Below, in pieces: positions 27,788 through 36,981 of a stretch of DNA of 59,054 nt; the first letter of the stretch is position 1; every line of letters begins with the position of its first letter. This DNA comes from Prolixibacteraceae bacterium (lineage in GTDB: Bacteria; Bacteroidota; Bacteroidia; Bacteroidales; Prolixibacteraceae): the NCBI GenBank assembly GCA_018648265.1, contig JABGRN010000023.1, forward strand, positions 1-59,054. Reading direction: 5' to 3'. Below the pieces are notes generated by a model. It was not told the DNA's origin. It searched no databases and saw only the letters and a program-made list of their open reading frames with translations. A program made the translations under genes and the position numbers.

Positions 27788-30172
27788 ATGAAAAAATTAA
27801 TAACTATTCTGTTTGTGTTCAGCTTTTTATCAAGCTTTGCGCAAATTCAAAAAAACAATAAAAGTAAACTCACCATTGAGCAAATTATGCAAAATCCCGA
27901 CAAATGGATTGGTACTGCACCAACCGGGATCTTTTGGTCGGAAAACGGAGAAAATATTTATTTCGATTGGAATCCTGAAATGGATACACTTTCATCCCTT
28001 TATTCTTATTCTATTAAAACAAAGGAAATTAAGAAAGTACCAACTGATGTGAAAATCAAATTACCCGGGAAATATGGGAATTACAACATAGACAAAACGC
28101 TGAAAGTTTACACCAGAAATGGCAATATTTTTCTTTTGAACATTAAAAAAGGTATTGAAAAACAATTGACAAATTGGTTGGGAAGAGCATCTTCTCCTGA
28201 ATTTGTTTTGAATGATTCTCAAATTTCGTTCTCAAAAGACAACAACCTGTTTCTAATAAATCCGGAGACGGGGTTGATGCAACAAATTACCAATTTTGTA
28301 AGCGGAGAAAAACGCACGGATAAGAAAAATACCGGACAGGCAAAGTGGCTGGAAGAGCAGCAGAAAGATCTTTTTGTCGTTTTGAATGAACGTGAAGAGA
28401 TGAGCAAAGCTCAAGAAAATCGTCGGGAATTGGAAGAAACTAAGCAACCAGAAAAAATATACTTAGGCAAAAAAAGGCTGGGAGGAACATCTCTCAGTCC
28501 GACAGGCAAATTTGTAATTTATTCAACCTACTTAAGTCCTCAAGGAACAAAATCAACATCGGTTACACACCATGTTACCCAATCGGGTTATACAGAAGAA
28601 AAGAATGCACGAACAAAAGTAGGTAGCACTCAAACAATGGTTTCAATGGGCGTTTTTAACGTTGACAGTAACAAAATTGTAAGCATAAAAACAGATGATA
28701 TTCCAGGACTAAAAGACCAACCTGACTATTTAAAAGATTATCCTGAAAGAATTTTAAAAGATAGTTCTAAAATAAAAAACAGGGCAATTAGTTTGCTTGG
28801 TCCGGTTTGGAACGAAACAGAAGACTTGGCATTAATTGTAGCCTTATCGCGCGATAATAAAGACCGCTGGATTTTATTGCTGAACCCTTTATCCGGAGAA
28901 TTGAATTTACTAGATCGCCAGCGCGACGAAGCGTGGATCGGTGGTCCTGGAATTGGTGGATGGGGATTTTCAACCGGAAACATAGGTTGGATGCCCGACG
29001 GAAAATCCGTGTGGTTTCATTCCGAAGAATCGGGGTACTCACATTTGTACGCTGTTAATATCGAAACCAAAAAGAAAACTACTTTAACCGCTAGTGAATT
29101 TGAGGTTTCCGAAGCATTTATTTCGAACGATAAAAAGCACTTCTTTTTTACTGCCAATAAAGTTCATCCTGGTATAAAACACTTTTACAAAATGCCGGTT
29201 TGGGGTGGCGAGTTATCACAGATTACTTCAACCGAAGGTGGTAATGAAATTACAATTTCTCCAGATGAAAAGCATTTGGCAATTCGCCATTCAACTGCAA
29301 ACAAACCCTGGGAATTGTATTTACAGGAAAATAAAGCGGAGGAAAAAGTAACTCAAATTACCAATTCAACTACCCAACAATTTAATAGTTACGAATGGCG
29401 CACTCCAGAATATATAACTTTTACTGCTGAAGATGGAGCTGAAGTTAATGCCCGTTTATTTCAACCTGAAAATCCAGATAAAAATGGTCCGGCAGTAATT
29501 TTTGTTCACGGTGCCGGGTACCTTCAAAATGCTCACAAATGGTGGAGCAGCTATTTTCGCGAATATCAGTTTCACAACTTTTTGGTTGATAATGGCTACA
29601 CAGTTTTAGACATCGACTATCGCGGAAGTGCAGGTTACGGTCGCGACTGGCGCACCGGAATTTACCGTCACATGGGCGGGAAAGACCTTTCAGACAATGT
29701 TGATGGAGCCAAATTATTGGTTGAAAAATACAATATATCACCCGACAAAATTGGATTGTACGGAGGTTCATACGGAGGTTTTATTACTTTAATGGCAATG
29801 TTCAACCACCCGGATGTTTTTGCTGCTGGCGGAGCACTTCGCTCGGTTACCGACTGGGCACATTACAACCACGGTTACACAGCAAACATTTTAAATACTC
29901 CGGTTGAAGATAGTATCGCATATGTGCAAAGTTCTCCTATATATTTTGCTGAAGGTTTGGAAGGGGCACTTTTAATGTGCCACGGTATGGTTGACGACAA
30001 TGTACAGTTTCAGGATATTGTGAGAATTACACAGCGTTTTATTGAATTGGGAAAAGAAAACTGGGAACTTGCAGTTTACCCGGTTGAAGCGCACGGTTTT
30101 AGAGAACCAAGTAGTTGGACTGATGAGTACAAAAGAATCTTTAAATTGTTTGAGGAGAACCTTAAAAAGTAG
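27788..30172 (+). CDS. S9-family (DPP-IV-like) serine peptidase, secreted
   Basis: A 794-residue exopeptidase with a signal peptide (hydrophobic to about 16, then FAQ). The N-terminal part (to about 530) forms a beta-propeller of repeated strands and the C-terminal part is an alpha/beta hydrolase. The triad is in place: Ser in YGGSYGGF (about 660), Asp in MVDDNVQF and His in VEAHGF. It should cut dipeptides from N-termini, like other Bacteroidota dipeptidyl peptidases. It is 24 nt downstream of the aldo/keto reductase. Confidence 0.9.
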   Translation: MKKLITILFVFSFLSSFAQIQKNNKSKLTIEQIMQNPDKWIGTAPTGIFWSENGENIYFDWNPEMDTLSSLYSYSIKTKEIKKVPTDVKIKLPGKYGNYNIDKTLKVYTRNGNIFLLNIKKGIEKQLTNWLGRASSPEFVLNDSQISFSKDNNLFLINPETGLMQQITNFVSGEKRTDKKNTGQAKWLEEQQKDLFVVLNEREEMSKAQENRRELEETKQPEKIYLGKKRLGGTSLSPTGKFVIYSTYLSPQGTKSTSVTHHVTQSGYTEEKNARTKVGSTQTMVSMGVFNVDSNKIVSIKTDDIPGLKDQPDYLKDYPERILKDSSKIKNRAISLLGPVWNETEDLALIVALSRDNKDRWILLLNPLSGELNLLDRQRDEAWIGGPGIGGWGFSTGNIGWMPDGKSVWFHSEESGYSHLYAVNIETKKKTTLTASEFEVSEAFISNDKKHFFFTANKVHPGIKHFYKMPVWGGELSQITSTEGGNEITISPDEKHLAIRHSTANKPWELYLQENKAEEKVTQITNSTTQQFNSYEWRTPEYITFTAEDGAEVNARLFQPENPDKNGPAVIFVHGAGYLQNAHKWWSSYFREYQFHNFLVDNGYTVLDIDYRGSAGYGRDWRTGIYRHMGGKDLSDNVDGAKLLVEKYNISPDKIGLYGGSYGGFITLMAMFNHPDVFAAGGALRSVTDWAHYNHGYTANILNTPVEDSIAYVQSSPIYFAEGLEGALLMCHGMVDDNVQFQDIVRITQRFIELGKENWELAVYPVEAHGFREPSSWTDEYKRIFKLFEENLKK

Positions 30173-30190
30173 GCAGTTTCAGTTTTCAGT
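30173..30190. repeat. dispersed ACTGAAAACTG-type repeat
   Basis: Complement of the motif found at 3644-3669, directly after the S9 peptidase stop codon. Confidence 0.55.
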
Positions 30191-30199
30191 CACAGAAAG

Positions 30200-30238
30200 A
30201 ACCGTTCCTAAGTTTTTCAAGTAAAAAAGGGAACGGTT
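30200..30238 (+). terminator. terminator after the S9 peptidase gene
   Basis: AACCGTTCC / GGAACGGTT 9-bp stem with a 21-nt loop, then a T run. The stem shares most of its sequence with that at 1753-1785. Confidence 0.8.
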
Positions 30239-30277
30239 GTTTTTATTTTAATTTTTAAAAATATTGGTTATTGGGTT

Positions 30278-30982
30278 TTATTTCACCCAAAATTTATTTG
30301 TTTTAAAAATGCGCTTTCCCCAGTAAATAAAAGGAGTGTCGGAAGCAGCTACCACAAATTTTAAAATGTAGGTTGTAATGAATATTTCAACCAAAACCGG
30401 GGTTTCGAATACTCCATAAAAGGCAATTAATACAAATACCGAACTGTCGATTAGCTGCGAAACCATTGTACTTAAATTGTTACGGAGCCAAATTTGGTTT
30501 TCCTTTGAAAACCGTTTTCTCCAAAAATGGTACGCCCAAACATCGTGACGTTGCGAAAGTAAATACGCAGCTAAACTGGCGATTGCAATTCTTGGCATTA
30601 AACCAAATATTGTACTGGTTGCATCGTGTGCTGTCGATGCAAAATCATCGCCTGCTAAAGGTTGAAAAGCAAGTGCGAGGTTCATTAAAAGGGTCATTGA
30701 AATTAGGCTAAAAAATCCAATCCAAACTGCTTTTTGTGCCTCTTTTTTACCGTAGTTTTCAGAAAGAATATCAGTTACTAAAAACGACGATGCATAAACA
30801 ATGTTTCCTAAAGTTGCTGCTAACCCAAACAGTTCAACCGTTTGAATTACCTGGATGTTGGCTACAATTACAGAAATGGGAATCCACATAATCAATCCCC
30901 ATTTTCCAAACAATTTATACGCAAAAATAATAAGTAGAAAATTTGCCAGCAACATGGCCAGCCATAGAATTTCGTTTTGCAT
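30278..30982 (-). CDS. yhhQ: queuosine precursor (preQ0/preQ1) transporter, YhhQ family
   Basis: A 234-residue inner-membrane protein with about six helices, of the YhhQ/QueT-like family that imports queuosine precursors for tRNA wobble modification. Family blocks: FLVTDILSENYGKKEAQKAV with the acidic Asp-Glu pair, the middle IASLAAYLLSQRHDVWAYHF and C-terminal KFVVAASDTPFIYWGKRIF. A class I preQ1 riboswitch in its leader strongly supports the role. It is a single-gene transcription unit. Confidence 0.95.
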   Translation of the reverse strand: MQNEILWLAMLLANFLLIIFAYKLFGKWGLIMWIPISVIVANIQVIQTVELFGLAATLGNIVYASSFLVTDILSENYGKKEAQKAVWIGFFSLISMTLLMNLALAFQPLAGDDFASTAHDATSTIFGLMPRIAIASLAAYLLSQRHDVWAYHFWRKRFSKENQIWLRNNLSTMVSQLIDSSVFVLIAFYGVFETPVLVEIFITTYILKFVVAASDTPFIYWGKRIFKTNKFWVK

Positions 30983-31019
30983 TTTTTTAATTTTTTATAG
31001 CAGGGTGATGGAACCTGCT
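30983..31019 (-). promoter_or_regulatory. class I preQ1 riboswitch
   Basis: On the - strand a short hairpin AGCAGG-TTCCATCA-CCCTGCT is followed by ATAAAAAATTAA and then the ATG of yhhQ. This is the class I preQ1 aptamer layout: a stem with GGTTC and ACCC in the loop region, then an A-rich tail that folds back into a pseudoknot. The tail directly abuts the start codon, so ligand binding should block ribosome access rather than end transcription. Confidence 0.88.
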
Positions 31020-31047
31020 AAAAGTTAAACATTTGTTTTTCAGGGCG

Positions 31048-31076
31048 CAAAAGTAATTAAAACTTTGAAATTACAA
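31048..31076 (-). promoter_or_regulatory. Bacteroidota-type promoter for yhhQ
   Basis: On the - strand TTG (31074-31076) is separated by 18 nt from TACTTTTG (31048-31055), matching the -33/-7 layout. It sits about 28 nt upstream of the riboswitch. Confidence 0.65.
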
Positions 31077-31117
31077 TATCTTCTAAAATAGATTTGAAGT
31101 GGAAAAATAGAATAAAA

Positions 31118-32191
31118 TCAACGAACCTTTTTTAAAGTACTCAATACATTTTCATCAACCTTGCCAAACAATGAAACGCCCGAAGCGCCATTTGCCATCG
31201 CAGTTTTTATACCTTGTTCCAATTCATCGTGAGTTTTAAAATTCGGCAAAAACAGTCCGGCATAAAGAGGAAATTTTCCATTTAAAAAATGAATTCCTTC
31301 TTTTACCGCATCGCCAATCCAACTTACTTGTTCTTTGTAAAAACCATGGTAAATCATTGGACAAACTCCGTCCAAATTCCAGTTTGTCCAGTCCTGACGA
31401 ACAATTCTGCGTGCAATTTCAGGAGTTGGAAAAACTGCTGCAGTTATGGGTTTTTTATTTTTATGAGCTATTTCAGCAAGGTGATTTACCATATTATTTA
31501 TCTGATTGTATCGGAATGTTCTCCATGAAGGACTCTGATCGGGAAACTCCAAATCCAGTGGGTCAACCCCTGTTTTTTCTTTGTACTTATTCCGACAGGT
31601 TTCACAATAACAAAAATCGTATTCCGGCAATTCTTTGCTTTGTTCAATTCCATATTTTTCCCAAAGATCAACAGGCAATATTACATCGCAGTAACGAATA
31701 TAATCTAAATGAATTCCATCCACGTAATCTTTTTCTACAATAAATTTTACTTGGTTTTTAAGGTACTCTTTCACCTCTGGTTTTGAGGGACAAAGCCAGC
31801 GATAATATCCCACATAAGGAGGTTTGTCGGCGCACGAATCTCCATTTCTGCTAACGGCATAATATTCAGGATGATTTTCAAGAAGTTCTTTTTCACCTCT
31901 ATTCATCGTCCACATCCAACGGTGCGTTTCCAATCCAGCTTTTTTTGCAATTCGAAAATGGCGCTCACTGTCATGCTCAAAAAACATCCCCCTGATTCCT
32001 GCATCATAAAAGCTTTCATATTTTTCTTTTAATGCTGCATCCTCCTCACTTTTATTAGGATTTTCCCAAACCCAATGCTTTGCACCTTTTACTTTTTTGC
32101 TAGCTTTTATTTCGCTCGCATTAGCGGCACCCAAAACTGTTAATCCCATGCCTGCCAACACCGATGATTTTAGAAATTCCCGTTTATCCAT
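31118..32191 (-). CDS. exported GH10-like/GHL10 (DUF187) putative glycoside hydrolase
   Basis: A 357-residue protein with an N-terminal twin Lys-Arg motif (MDKREFLKSSVLAG) that looks like a Tat-type or Sec-type leader. The body is a TIM-barrel-like fold with the family block VDGIHLDYIRYCDV and NWNLDGVCPMIYHGFY. This belongs to the DUF187/GHL10-type putative hydrolases. A pair of cysteines in FCYCETCRN is characteristic of the group. Candidate acid residues are in the HLDYIRY and DGVCPMIY areas. The substrate is unknown. The CBM9-like gene ends 8 nt upstream. Confidence 0.85.
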   Translation of the reverse strand: MDKREFLKSSVLAGMGLTVLGAANASEIKASKKVKGAKHWVWENPNKSEEDAALKEKYESFYDAGIRGMFFEHDSERHFRIAKKAGLETHRWMWTMNRGEKELLENHPEYYAVSRNGDSCADKPPYVGYYRWLCPSKPEVKEYLKNQVKFIVEKDYVDGIHLDYIRYCDVILPVDLWEKYGIEQSKELPEYDFCYCETCRNKYKEKTGVDPLDLEFPDQSPSWRTFRYNQINNMVNHLAEIAHKNKKPITAAVFPTPEIARRIVRQDWTNWNLDGVCPMIYHGFYKEQVSWIGDAVKEGIHFLNGKFPLYAGLFLPNFKTHDELEQGIKTAMANGASGVSLFGKVDENVLSTLKKVR

Positions 32192-32199
32192 ATTCGTAG

Positions 32200-33303
32200 T
32201 TATTTGTTCAAAATTTGAAATAATCCGTCTTGGTTTAAAGATAATTTTAATTCATTTTCAACTTTCATGATTACTGCAAATCTTTTATTTTCTGCTTTCA
32301 TTTCATAAAAAATCGAATCGCCGTTTTCAGTTTTTGATGAAGGAGACAAACCTAATTCAGAAAGAAAATTCGCATATTTACCCGTTTCACGTTTGTGCTT
32401 TTGCTGCTTATAATAAACACTCCAAAGGTATTTCCCAAATTCCTCTTGTTTTGGTATTTGAAAATCAGTTACATTGTTGCCAACCAAATATGAAGAAAAC
32501 TGGACCAAACCCCAGCGCTCGGGGAAATGCATATTTATAACACCCTGTGCACTCCAAACCCAATTATTTTCACTTAAAAATTTATTCGTTTTAATATCTT
32601 TAATTCTCTGATATTTGCCGTCAATTACTTCCGTTTGCCATTGTACTCTTGAAAAATTTATTTTCCAGCAACTCCCATTTCCCGGCATTACATATTCTCT
32701 ATTTTCAGTTAACGACATAAAAGGAATAGCAACTTCCACTGTCCAACTTTTATCAATATCTTCAGGGTTGTTTAAAGTTCCATCAACAGAAATTTCACTT
32801 TTAAAATCTTTAATATTCCAATCAATTTTGGCTCGACCACTATTGCGGTAAGGTTTTGGCATGATTAAATCGAACAAAGTATTTTGAGCATTTAATTCAA
32901 ATTCAAAATAATTATGCGTATCCCAATCGGGGTCAATAAAAATTTCAAAATCGTTTTCATAATAAACTATTTGGTCGTGTTTGGAATAATACGCCCAAAT
33001 ATGTGGCTCTTCCAATTCGGCAAGAATGTACAAATATTGATTGTCCCAAAGCATTTTGAATCGGGTTTGATACAAAGGTTTTGGTTTCGTCTCTCCTTCA
33101 ATATCCTGAAAATAATCTGACCATTCTGCTAACTGCCAGGAAGTTTCGTTGGGGTTGCCATCAATATTAATTTCAGAAATAGTTTGATAAACAACATAAT
33201 TTCGTGCCAGGTGTTTTAAATATTCGTAACCCAACGCCATTTTTTGAGAATATGCGAAATGTGTAAAAAAGAGAAAAACCATCAAAAAGATAAAACGCAC
33301 CAT
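32200..33303 (-). CDS. secreted carbohydrate-binding family 9-like protein
   Basis: A 367-residue protein with a signal peptide (MVRFIFLMVFLFFTHFAYS). Residues 40-260 follow the CBM9-like pattern: ETSWQLAEWSDYFQDIEG, RFKMLWDNQYLYILAELEEP, EIFIDPDWDTHNYFEFELN and VEVAIPFMSL. The last 100 residues have no recognised domain. CBM9-like proteins bind sugar or act as outer-membrane sugar-binding partners. It is co-oriented with the GHL10 gene, 8 nt apart, so the two likely act together on a polysaccharide outside the cytoplasm. Confidence 0.85.
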   Translation of the reverse strand: MVRFIFLMVFLFFTHFAYSQKMALGYEYLKHLARNYVVYQTISEINIDGNPNETSWQLAEWSDYFQDIEGETKPKPLYQTRFKMLWDNQYLYILAELEEPHIWAYYSKHDQIVYYENDFEIFIDPDWDTHNYFEFELNAQNTLFDLIMPKPYRNSGRAKIDWNIKDFKSEISVDGTLNNPEDIDKSWTVEVAIPFMSLTENREYVMPGNGSCWKINFSRVQWQTEVIDGKYQRIKDIKTNKFLSENNWVWSAQGVINMHFPERWGLVQFSSYLVGNNVTDFQIPKQEEFGKYLWSVYYKQQKHKRETGKYANFLSELGLSPSSKTENGDSIFYEMKAENKRFAVIMKVENELKLSLNQDGLFQILNK

Positions 33304-33355
33304 TTATTACCTATTTTGAAATGTTTCATTTGAAATTAAAGATATATCAACTCTA

Positions 33356-34738
33356 TTAAATAATGGATTTAATTTGCTCAATCATGGTTTGAGCCAAATT
33401 ATCTGCTCTTTCCAAAGAATCGGCCTCGGCATATATTCGAATTATAAGTTCGGTGTTTGATTTACGGAGATGCACCCACGAATTTTCAAAATCAATTTTT
33501 AGCCCGTCGATATCTGTTACCTTTTCGTTGGCGTATTTTTTCTTCATTTTAACAAGAATCTCGTCAACGTCGATTTCAGGTGTTAACTCAATTTTATTTT
33601 TTGAAATGAAATAATCAGGATACGTTTTTCGTAATTCAGAACATTTCATTCCTGACTTTGCCAAATGGGTTAAAAACAATGCTGCACCAACCAACGCATC
33701 GCGACCAGAGTGACTTGCAGGATAAATAACACCGCCATTTCCTTCGCCGCCAATTACAGCATTTGTTTCTTTTATTTTAGCTACCACGTTCACTTCGCCA
33801 ACTGCTGCAGCTGTGTATGTTTGCCCATACTTTTCGGTGATAACACGCAGTGCCCTGCTCGACGATAAATTAGAAACTGTGTTCCCCGGGGTTTTACTTA
33901 AAATATAATCGGCAATCGCAACCAAAGTATATTCTTCGTTGAACATAGTTCCGTCCTCGTTAATAATTGCCAGGCGATCCACGTCTGGATCTACTACAAA
34001 ACCCACATCAACTTTGCTGGTTCGAATTATCTCCGCTGTTTCAACCAGGTTTTCAGGAAGTGGTTCGGGCGTGTGTGCAAAATGTCCAGTTGCTTCACAA
34101 TTTATTTCGACTATATTTTTAATTCCCAGTGCTTTAAAAAGTGCCGGCATTGCAATTCCCCCCACGGAGTTTACGGCATCGATTGCCACAGTAAAATTGG
34201 CAGTTTTAATTGCTTCCACATCAACCAAATCCAATCCAAAAACATGTTGAACATGAATGTCGGTGTAATCTTTTTCTGAAACTTGTCCCAAATTCTCGAC
34301 TTCAGAAAAATTGAAATCTTCCGATTCAGCTATTTCGAGAATCGTATTTCCTTCTACGGCATTTAAAAATTCGCCTTTTGAATTGAGCAGTTTTAATGCA
34401 TTCCATTGTTTTGGGTTGTGGCTGGCAGTTAAAATAATTCCGCCGTCAGCACTTTCTGATGTAACCGCAATTTCGGTGGTTGGTGTAGTTGCTAAACCAA
34501 TATTAACCACATCGCACCCCATTCCAATTAAAGTTGAAACAACAATGGAACTAACCATTTCGCCGGAGATACGAGCATCGCGCCCAACAACTATTTTAAG
34601 TTTTTCTTTGCCGGCACTTTGTTTTGCCCAGGTGGCATACGAAGCTGTAAATTTAACCACGTCGAGCGGACTTAATCCTTCTCCGGGTTTCCCACCAATT
34701 GTTCCACGAATTCCTGAAATTGATTTTATTAAGGTCAT
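33356..34738 (-). CDS. glmM: phosphoglucosamine mutase
   Basis: A 460-residue alpha-D-phosphohexomutase. The phosphoserine loop is TASHNPKQWNALK, the Mg2+ loop DPDVDRLAIINEDG, and the sugar loop GEGNGGVIYP. The early ISGIRGTIGG start fits GlmM, which converts glucosamine-6-P to glucosamine-1-P for UDP-GlcNAc. Glucose or mannose mutase activity cannot be excluded. A TATCTTTA -7-like box lies 24 nt upstream on the - strand. It is transcribed away from the CBM9-like gene with 53 nt between. Confidence 0.92.
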   Translation of the reverse strand: MTLIKSISGIRGTIGGKPGEGLSPLDVVKFTASYATWAKQSAGKEKLKIVVGRDARISGEMVSSIVVSTLIGMGCDVVNIGLATTPTTEIAVTSESADGGIILTASHNPKQWNALKLLNSKGEFLNAVEGNTILEIAESEDFNFSEVENLGQVSEKDYTDIHVQHVFGLDLVDVEAIKTANFTVAIDAVNSVGGIAMPALFKALGIKNIVEINCEATGHFAHTPEPLPENLVETAEIIRTSKVDVGFVVDPDVDRLAIINEDGTMFNEEYTLVAIADYILSKTPGNTVSNLSSSRALRVITEKYGQTYTAAAVGEVNVVAKIKETNAVIGGEGNGGVIYPASHSGRDALVGAALFLTHLAKSGMKCSELRKTYPDYFISKNKIELTPEIDVDEILVKMKKKYANEKVTDIDGLKIDFENSWVHLRKSNTELIIRIYAEADSLERADNLAQTMIEQIKSII

Positions 34739-34808
34739 GTTTTTTTGAATAAGTTTGAGTGATAAAGATAAGAAGTAGAAAGAGAACCTGGGTTTAGTTC
34801 CTGAAAAA

Positions 34809-35489
34809 TTAATCGTTAATTTCCTTTAATTCATTTAAAGTAAGTTTTAATTTTTGAATATAATTTCCGTAAAGCCTGCGAAATCCCCAGCGTAAAAAAA
34901 TAAAAATCGCGCCGACTGAAATTATTAAAATTACCAATCCAATTAATATTGCTAAAACCAGCTGATCTGTTTGAATTTCGGAAAATGGTATGCCCTGTTG
35001 TTTTACTCCGTCTAAAAAACCTTTGTACATGCCGGAAACAAATCCCGAGCCCATTGCAAATAAAAGGGTAAACAATGCAAGATAAAACATCCGTTGATAA
35101 ATTTTAAGGATGTCGATAATTCTCATGAGTGTTTCTTGCAGGTTACAGGTAATATCGCAACTTTTTTTAACACGATAATATTTAATAACGAAGTAAATAA
35201 AAGTAGTAAAAATCAGGGCATTGCTAAAGCCTCCAAGAAATAAAAGCCAGTTGGGAATAGTCAGGTTTTCGCTAACTCCTTTTATTAAAAGAGGTGAAAA
35301 CAAAAAATCGTCGAGGGCAAAAATTAAAATGAGGACAAACAGCACAACAAAACCAATTTTTATATTTCGATCGATACGATCCAATAAATTCCTTGTCCGT
35401 TTATCTAACAGTTCACGAATCTGGCCTTCATCTAATTCTTTGTTCGAAGCCAATTTATCCCAAGTATTTTTTAGATCTTTTAATTCCAT
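34809..35489 (-). CDS. membrane protein paired with ECF sigma factor
   Basis: A 226-residue protein with an N-terminal soluble segment (MELKDLKNTWDKLASNKELD) and four hydrophobic stretches near 44-64, 75-99, 133-155 and 178-200. The gene starts 5 nt after the sigma factor stop, so it is very likely co-translated. By position it is the natural candidate for an anti-sigma factor, but no zinc-binding HxxxCxxC motif or FecR-like domain is visible. The function is therefore inferred only from context. Confidence 0.75.
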   Translation of the reverse strand: MELKDLKNTWDKLASNKELDEGQIRELLDKRTRNLLDRIDRNIKIGFVVLFVLILIFALDDFLFSPLLIKGVSENLTIPNWLLFLGGFSNALIFTTFIYFVIKYYRVKKSCDITCNLQETLMRIIDILKIYQRMFYLALFTLLFAMGSGFVSGMYKGFLDGVKQQGIPFSEIQTDQLVLAILIGLVILIISVGAIFIFLRWGFRRLYGNYIQKLKLTLNELKEIND

Positions 35490-35494
35490 ATTCG

Positions 35495-35983
35495 TTAATC
35501 CTGGGTTACCATGAGTTTTTTCAGTTTCTTTTTAATCCGGTTCATTTTTACACGTACATAATTCTGGGTAATTCCTGTAATATCTGCAATTTCTTCATAC
35601 TTTTTATTTTCAAGAAAAAGGAGCATGATCGATTTTTCGATTCCAGTAAGTTGTGCAATTGCACGGTTTAACAATTTTATATTCTCTTCGGTTTCCGTGT
35701 CATATTTTTCTTCAGCTATTTGGAAATTTTCGTACGAAAGCCGTTTTTGATCCGGCCTCCGTTTATTTTTTTTAAAAGAAGTAATGGCTGTATTTAAAGC
35801 TACCCGGTACATCCATGTCGAAAATTTCGATTCTTTTCGGAAAGAGGGATATGATTTCCAAAGCTGTGCCACAATTTCCTGAAAAAGATCTTTGCGATCT
35901 TCTTCAATGTCGCAGTAAATACTGCACACCTTGTGAACGATACCTTGATTTTTCTGAATTATTTGTAAAAATTCCTTTTCCAA
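35495..35983 (-). CDS. ECF-type RNA polymerase sigma factor
   Basis: A 162-residue sigma-70 family protein. Region 2 is clear: EDRKDLFQEIVAQLWKSYPSF and KFSTWMYRVALNTAI. Region 4 has the helix-turn-helix (KKYEEIADITGITQNYVRVKMNRIKK, quoted across its core: YEEIADITGITQNYVRVKM). It should direct transcription of its own operon and others in response to an unknown cue. It leads the two-gene operon with the membrane protein. Confidence 0.92.
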   Translation of the reverse strand: MEKEFLQIIQKNQGIVHKVCSIYCDIEEDRKDLFQEIVAQLWKSYPSFRKESKFSTWMYRVALNTAITSFKKNKRRPDQKRLSYENFQIAEEKYDTETEENIKLLNRAIAQLTGIEKSIMLLFLENKKYEEIADITGITQNYVRVKMNRIKKKLKKLMVTQD

Positions 35984-36060
35984 AACTGAGATATTAGTAT
36001 GCAGATATTGAAAAAATTACATTACTAAATAAAGTGATGCACTTCTCCCAACTGAAATAT

Positions 36061-36927
36061 CTATTCCATAAATGATTTGAAATAATTCAAATTTACTTCG
36101 TACATAGTCTTAGGGATTACACCAAGTTCTACTTTTTCAAACATTTCTACAAGTTTTGTCCCATCAACAAGCTCAATTTGAGGTGCCCCATCTCTATTAG
36201 CCTCCTTTGTCGCTTCATTAGTAAATGTTCCAGTAGTAATTATAATTCCTTTTTCAGCTCTTCCAATCATTGCATTTCTAAAATCGCCAACTTGAGCTCT
36301 TGACACAGAGCCTTTATATCTTTTACATTGGAATAAAACCTTAAAACTAACAAATGGATTAATTTCTAATGTTCCATACCCATCAATACCTCCATCATGT
36401 GAACCACCAGTAATAAATACATTTTCAAACCCATGTTCTCTTAATAATTCTCTGCTAATCCTCTCAAATCCTGATGGTGATAAACTTTGTAGAACTTTTA
36501 ATAGATCAAGTGATGATTCTTTTTCTAATTCTTCAGGAGGTTTCTCATCTTGTTCCTTAAGTATTTCATTATCTGATTTTTTCTTTCTAGTTTTTTGATG
36601 AATTCCAACCCATTTAAGAAACAATTTTCTTGCTTCCTTATCCGTCAATGTAGTTTCTTTTCCTTTGTCGGTTAGTTTCCATGTTCCATGTTTGGAAGAA
36701 TCAAGAAATCCCTCCCAAACCAAATATTGTCTTGCCCAAGCCACTTGATTATAAAATCTATTTTGTCCTGATTTCAGAACTTCATCAAGTACCGAGTCTG
36801 TCAATTTGAGATTTTCTGCAATCCTATCTGAAACCTCTCTTGGTTTTCCTGAATCTCCCAAATCCCGAAGTGCATCAAGTAATGGTCCAAACCATTTTAA
36901 AAAATCGGCTCCATCTGTCTTACTCAT
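36061..36927 (-). CDS. solitary Mrr-family restriction endonuclease
   Basis: A 288-residue protein. Residues 1-100 contain a winged-helix Mrr_N-like region (GKPREVSDRIAENLKLTD, NQVAWARQYLVWEGFLDS). Residues 155-275 form the PD-(D/E)XK nuclease with GFERISRELLREHGFENV, Asp in GGIDGYG (about 180), and QCKRYKG as the QXK variant. Mrr proteins cut modified DNA and act in defence. No methylase or specificity gene adjoins it, so it would be a stand-alone type IV-like system. It lies between the sigma operon and the pseudouridine synthase gene. Confidence 0.88.
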   Translation of the reverse strand: MSKTDGADFLKWFGPLLDALRDLGDSGKPREVSDRIAENLKLTDSVLDEVLKSGQNRFYNQVAWARQYLVWEGFLDSSKHGTWKLTDKGKETTLTDKEARKLFLKWVGIHQKTRKKKSDNEILKEQDEKPPEELEKESSLDLLKVLQSLSPSGFERISRELLREHGFENVFITGGSHDGGIDGYGTLEINPFVSFKVLFQCKRYKGSVSRAQVGDFRNAMIGRAEKGIIITTGTFTNEATKEANRDGAPQIELVDGTKLVEMFEKVELGVIPKTMYEVNLNYFKSFME

Positions 36928-36981
36928 ATTGCTAATATTATCTGGTTCAAATAGTCTCGTTCGGAAGTTTATTTCAATAAT

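Noticed and set aside
29445-29771. - strand frame in the S9 peptidase gene
   Set aside because: It overlaps the catalytic domain, which is strongly supported by its motifs.
35221-35514. + strand frame across the sigma/membrane gene junction
   Set aside because: It lies opposite two genes with clear motifs and has no family resemblance.
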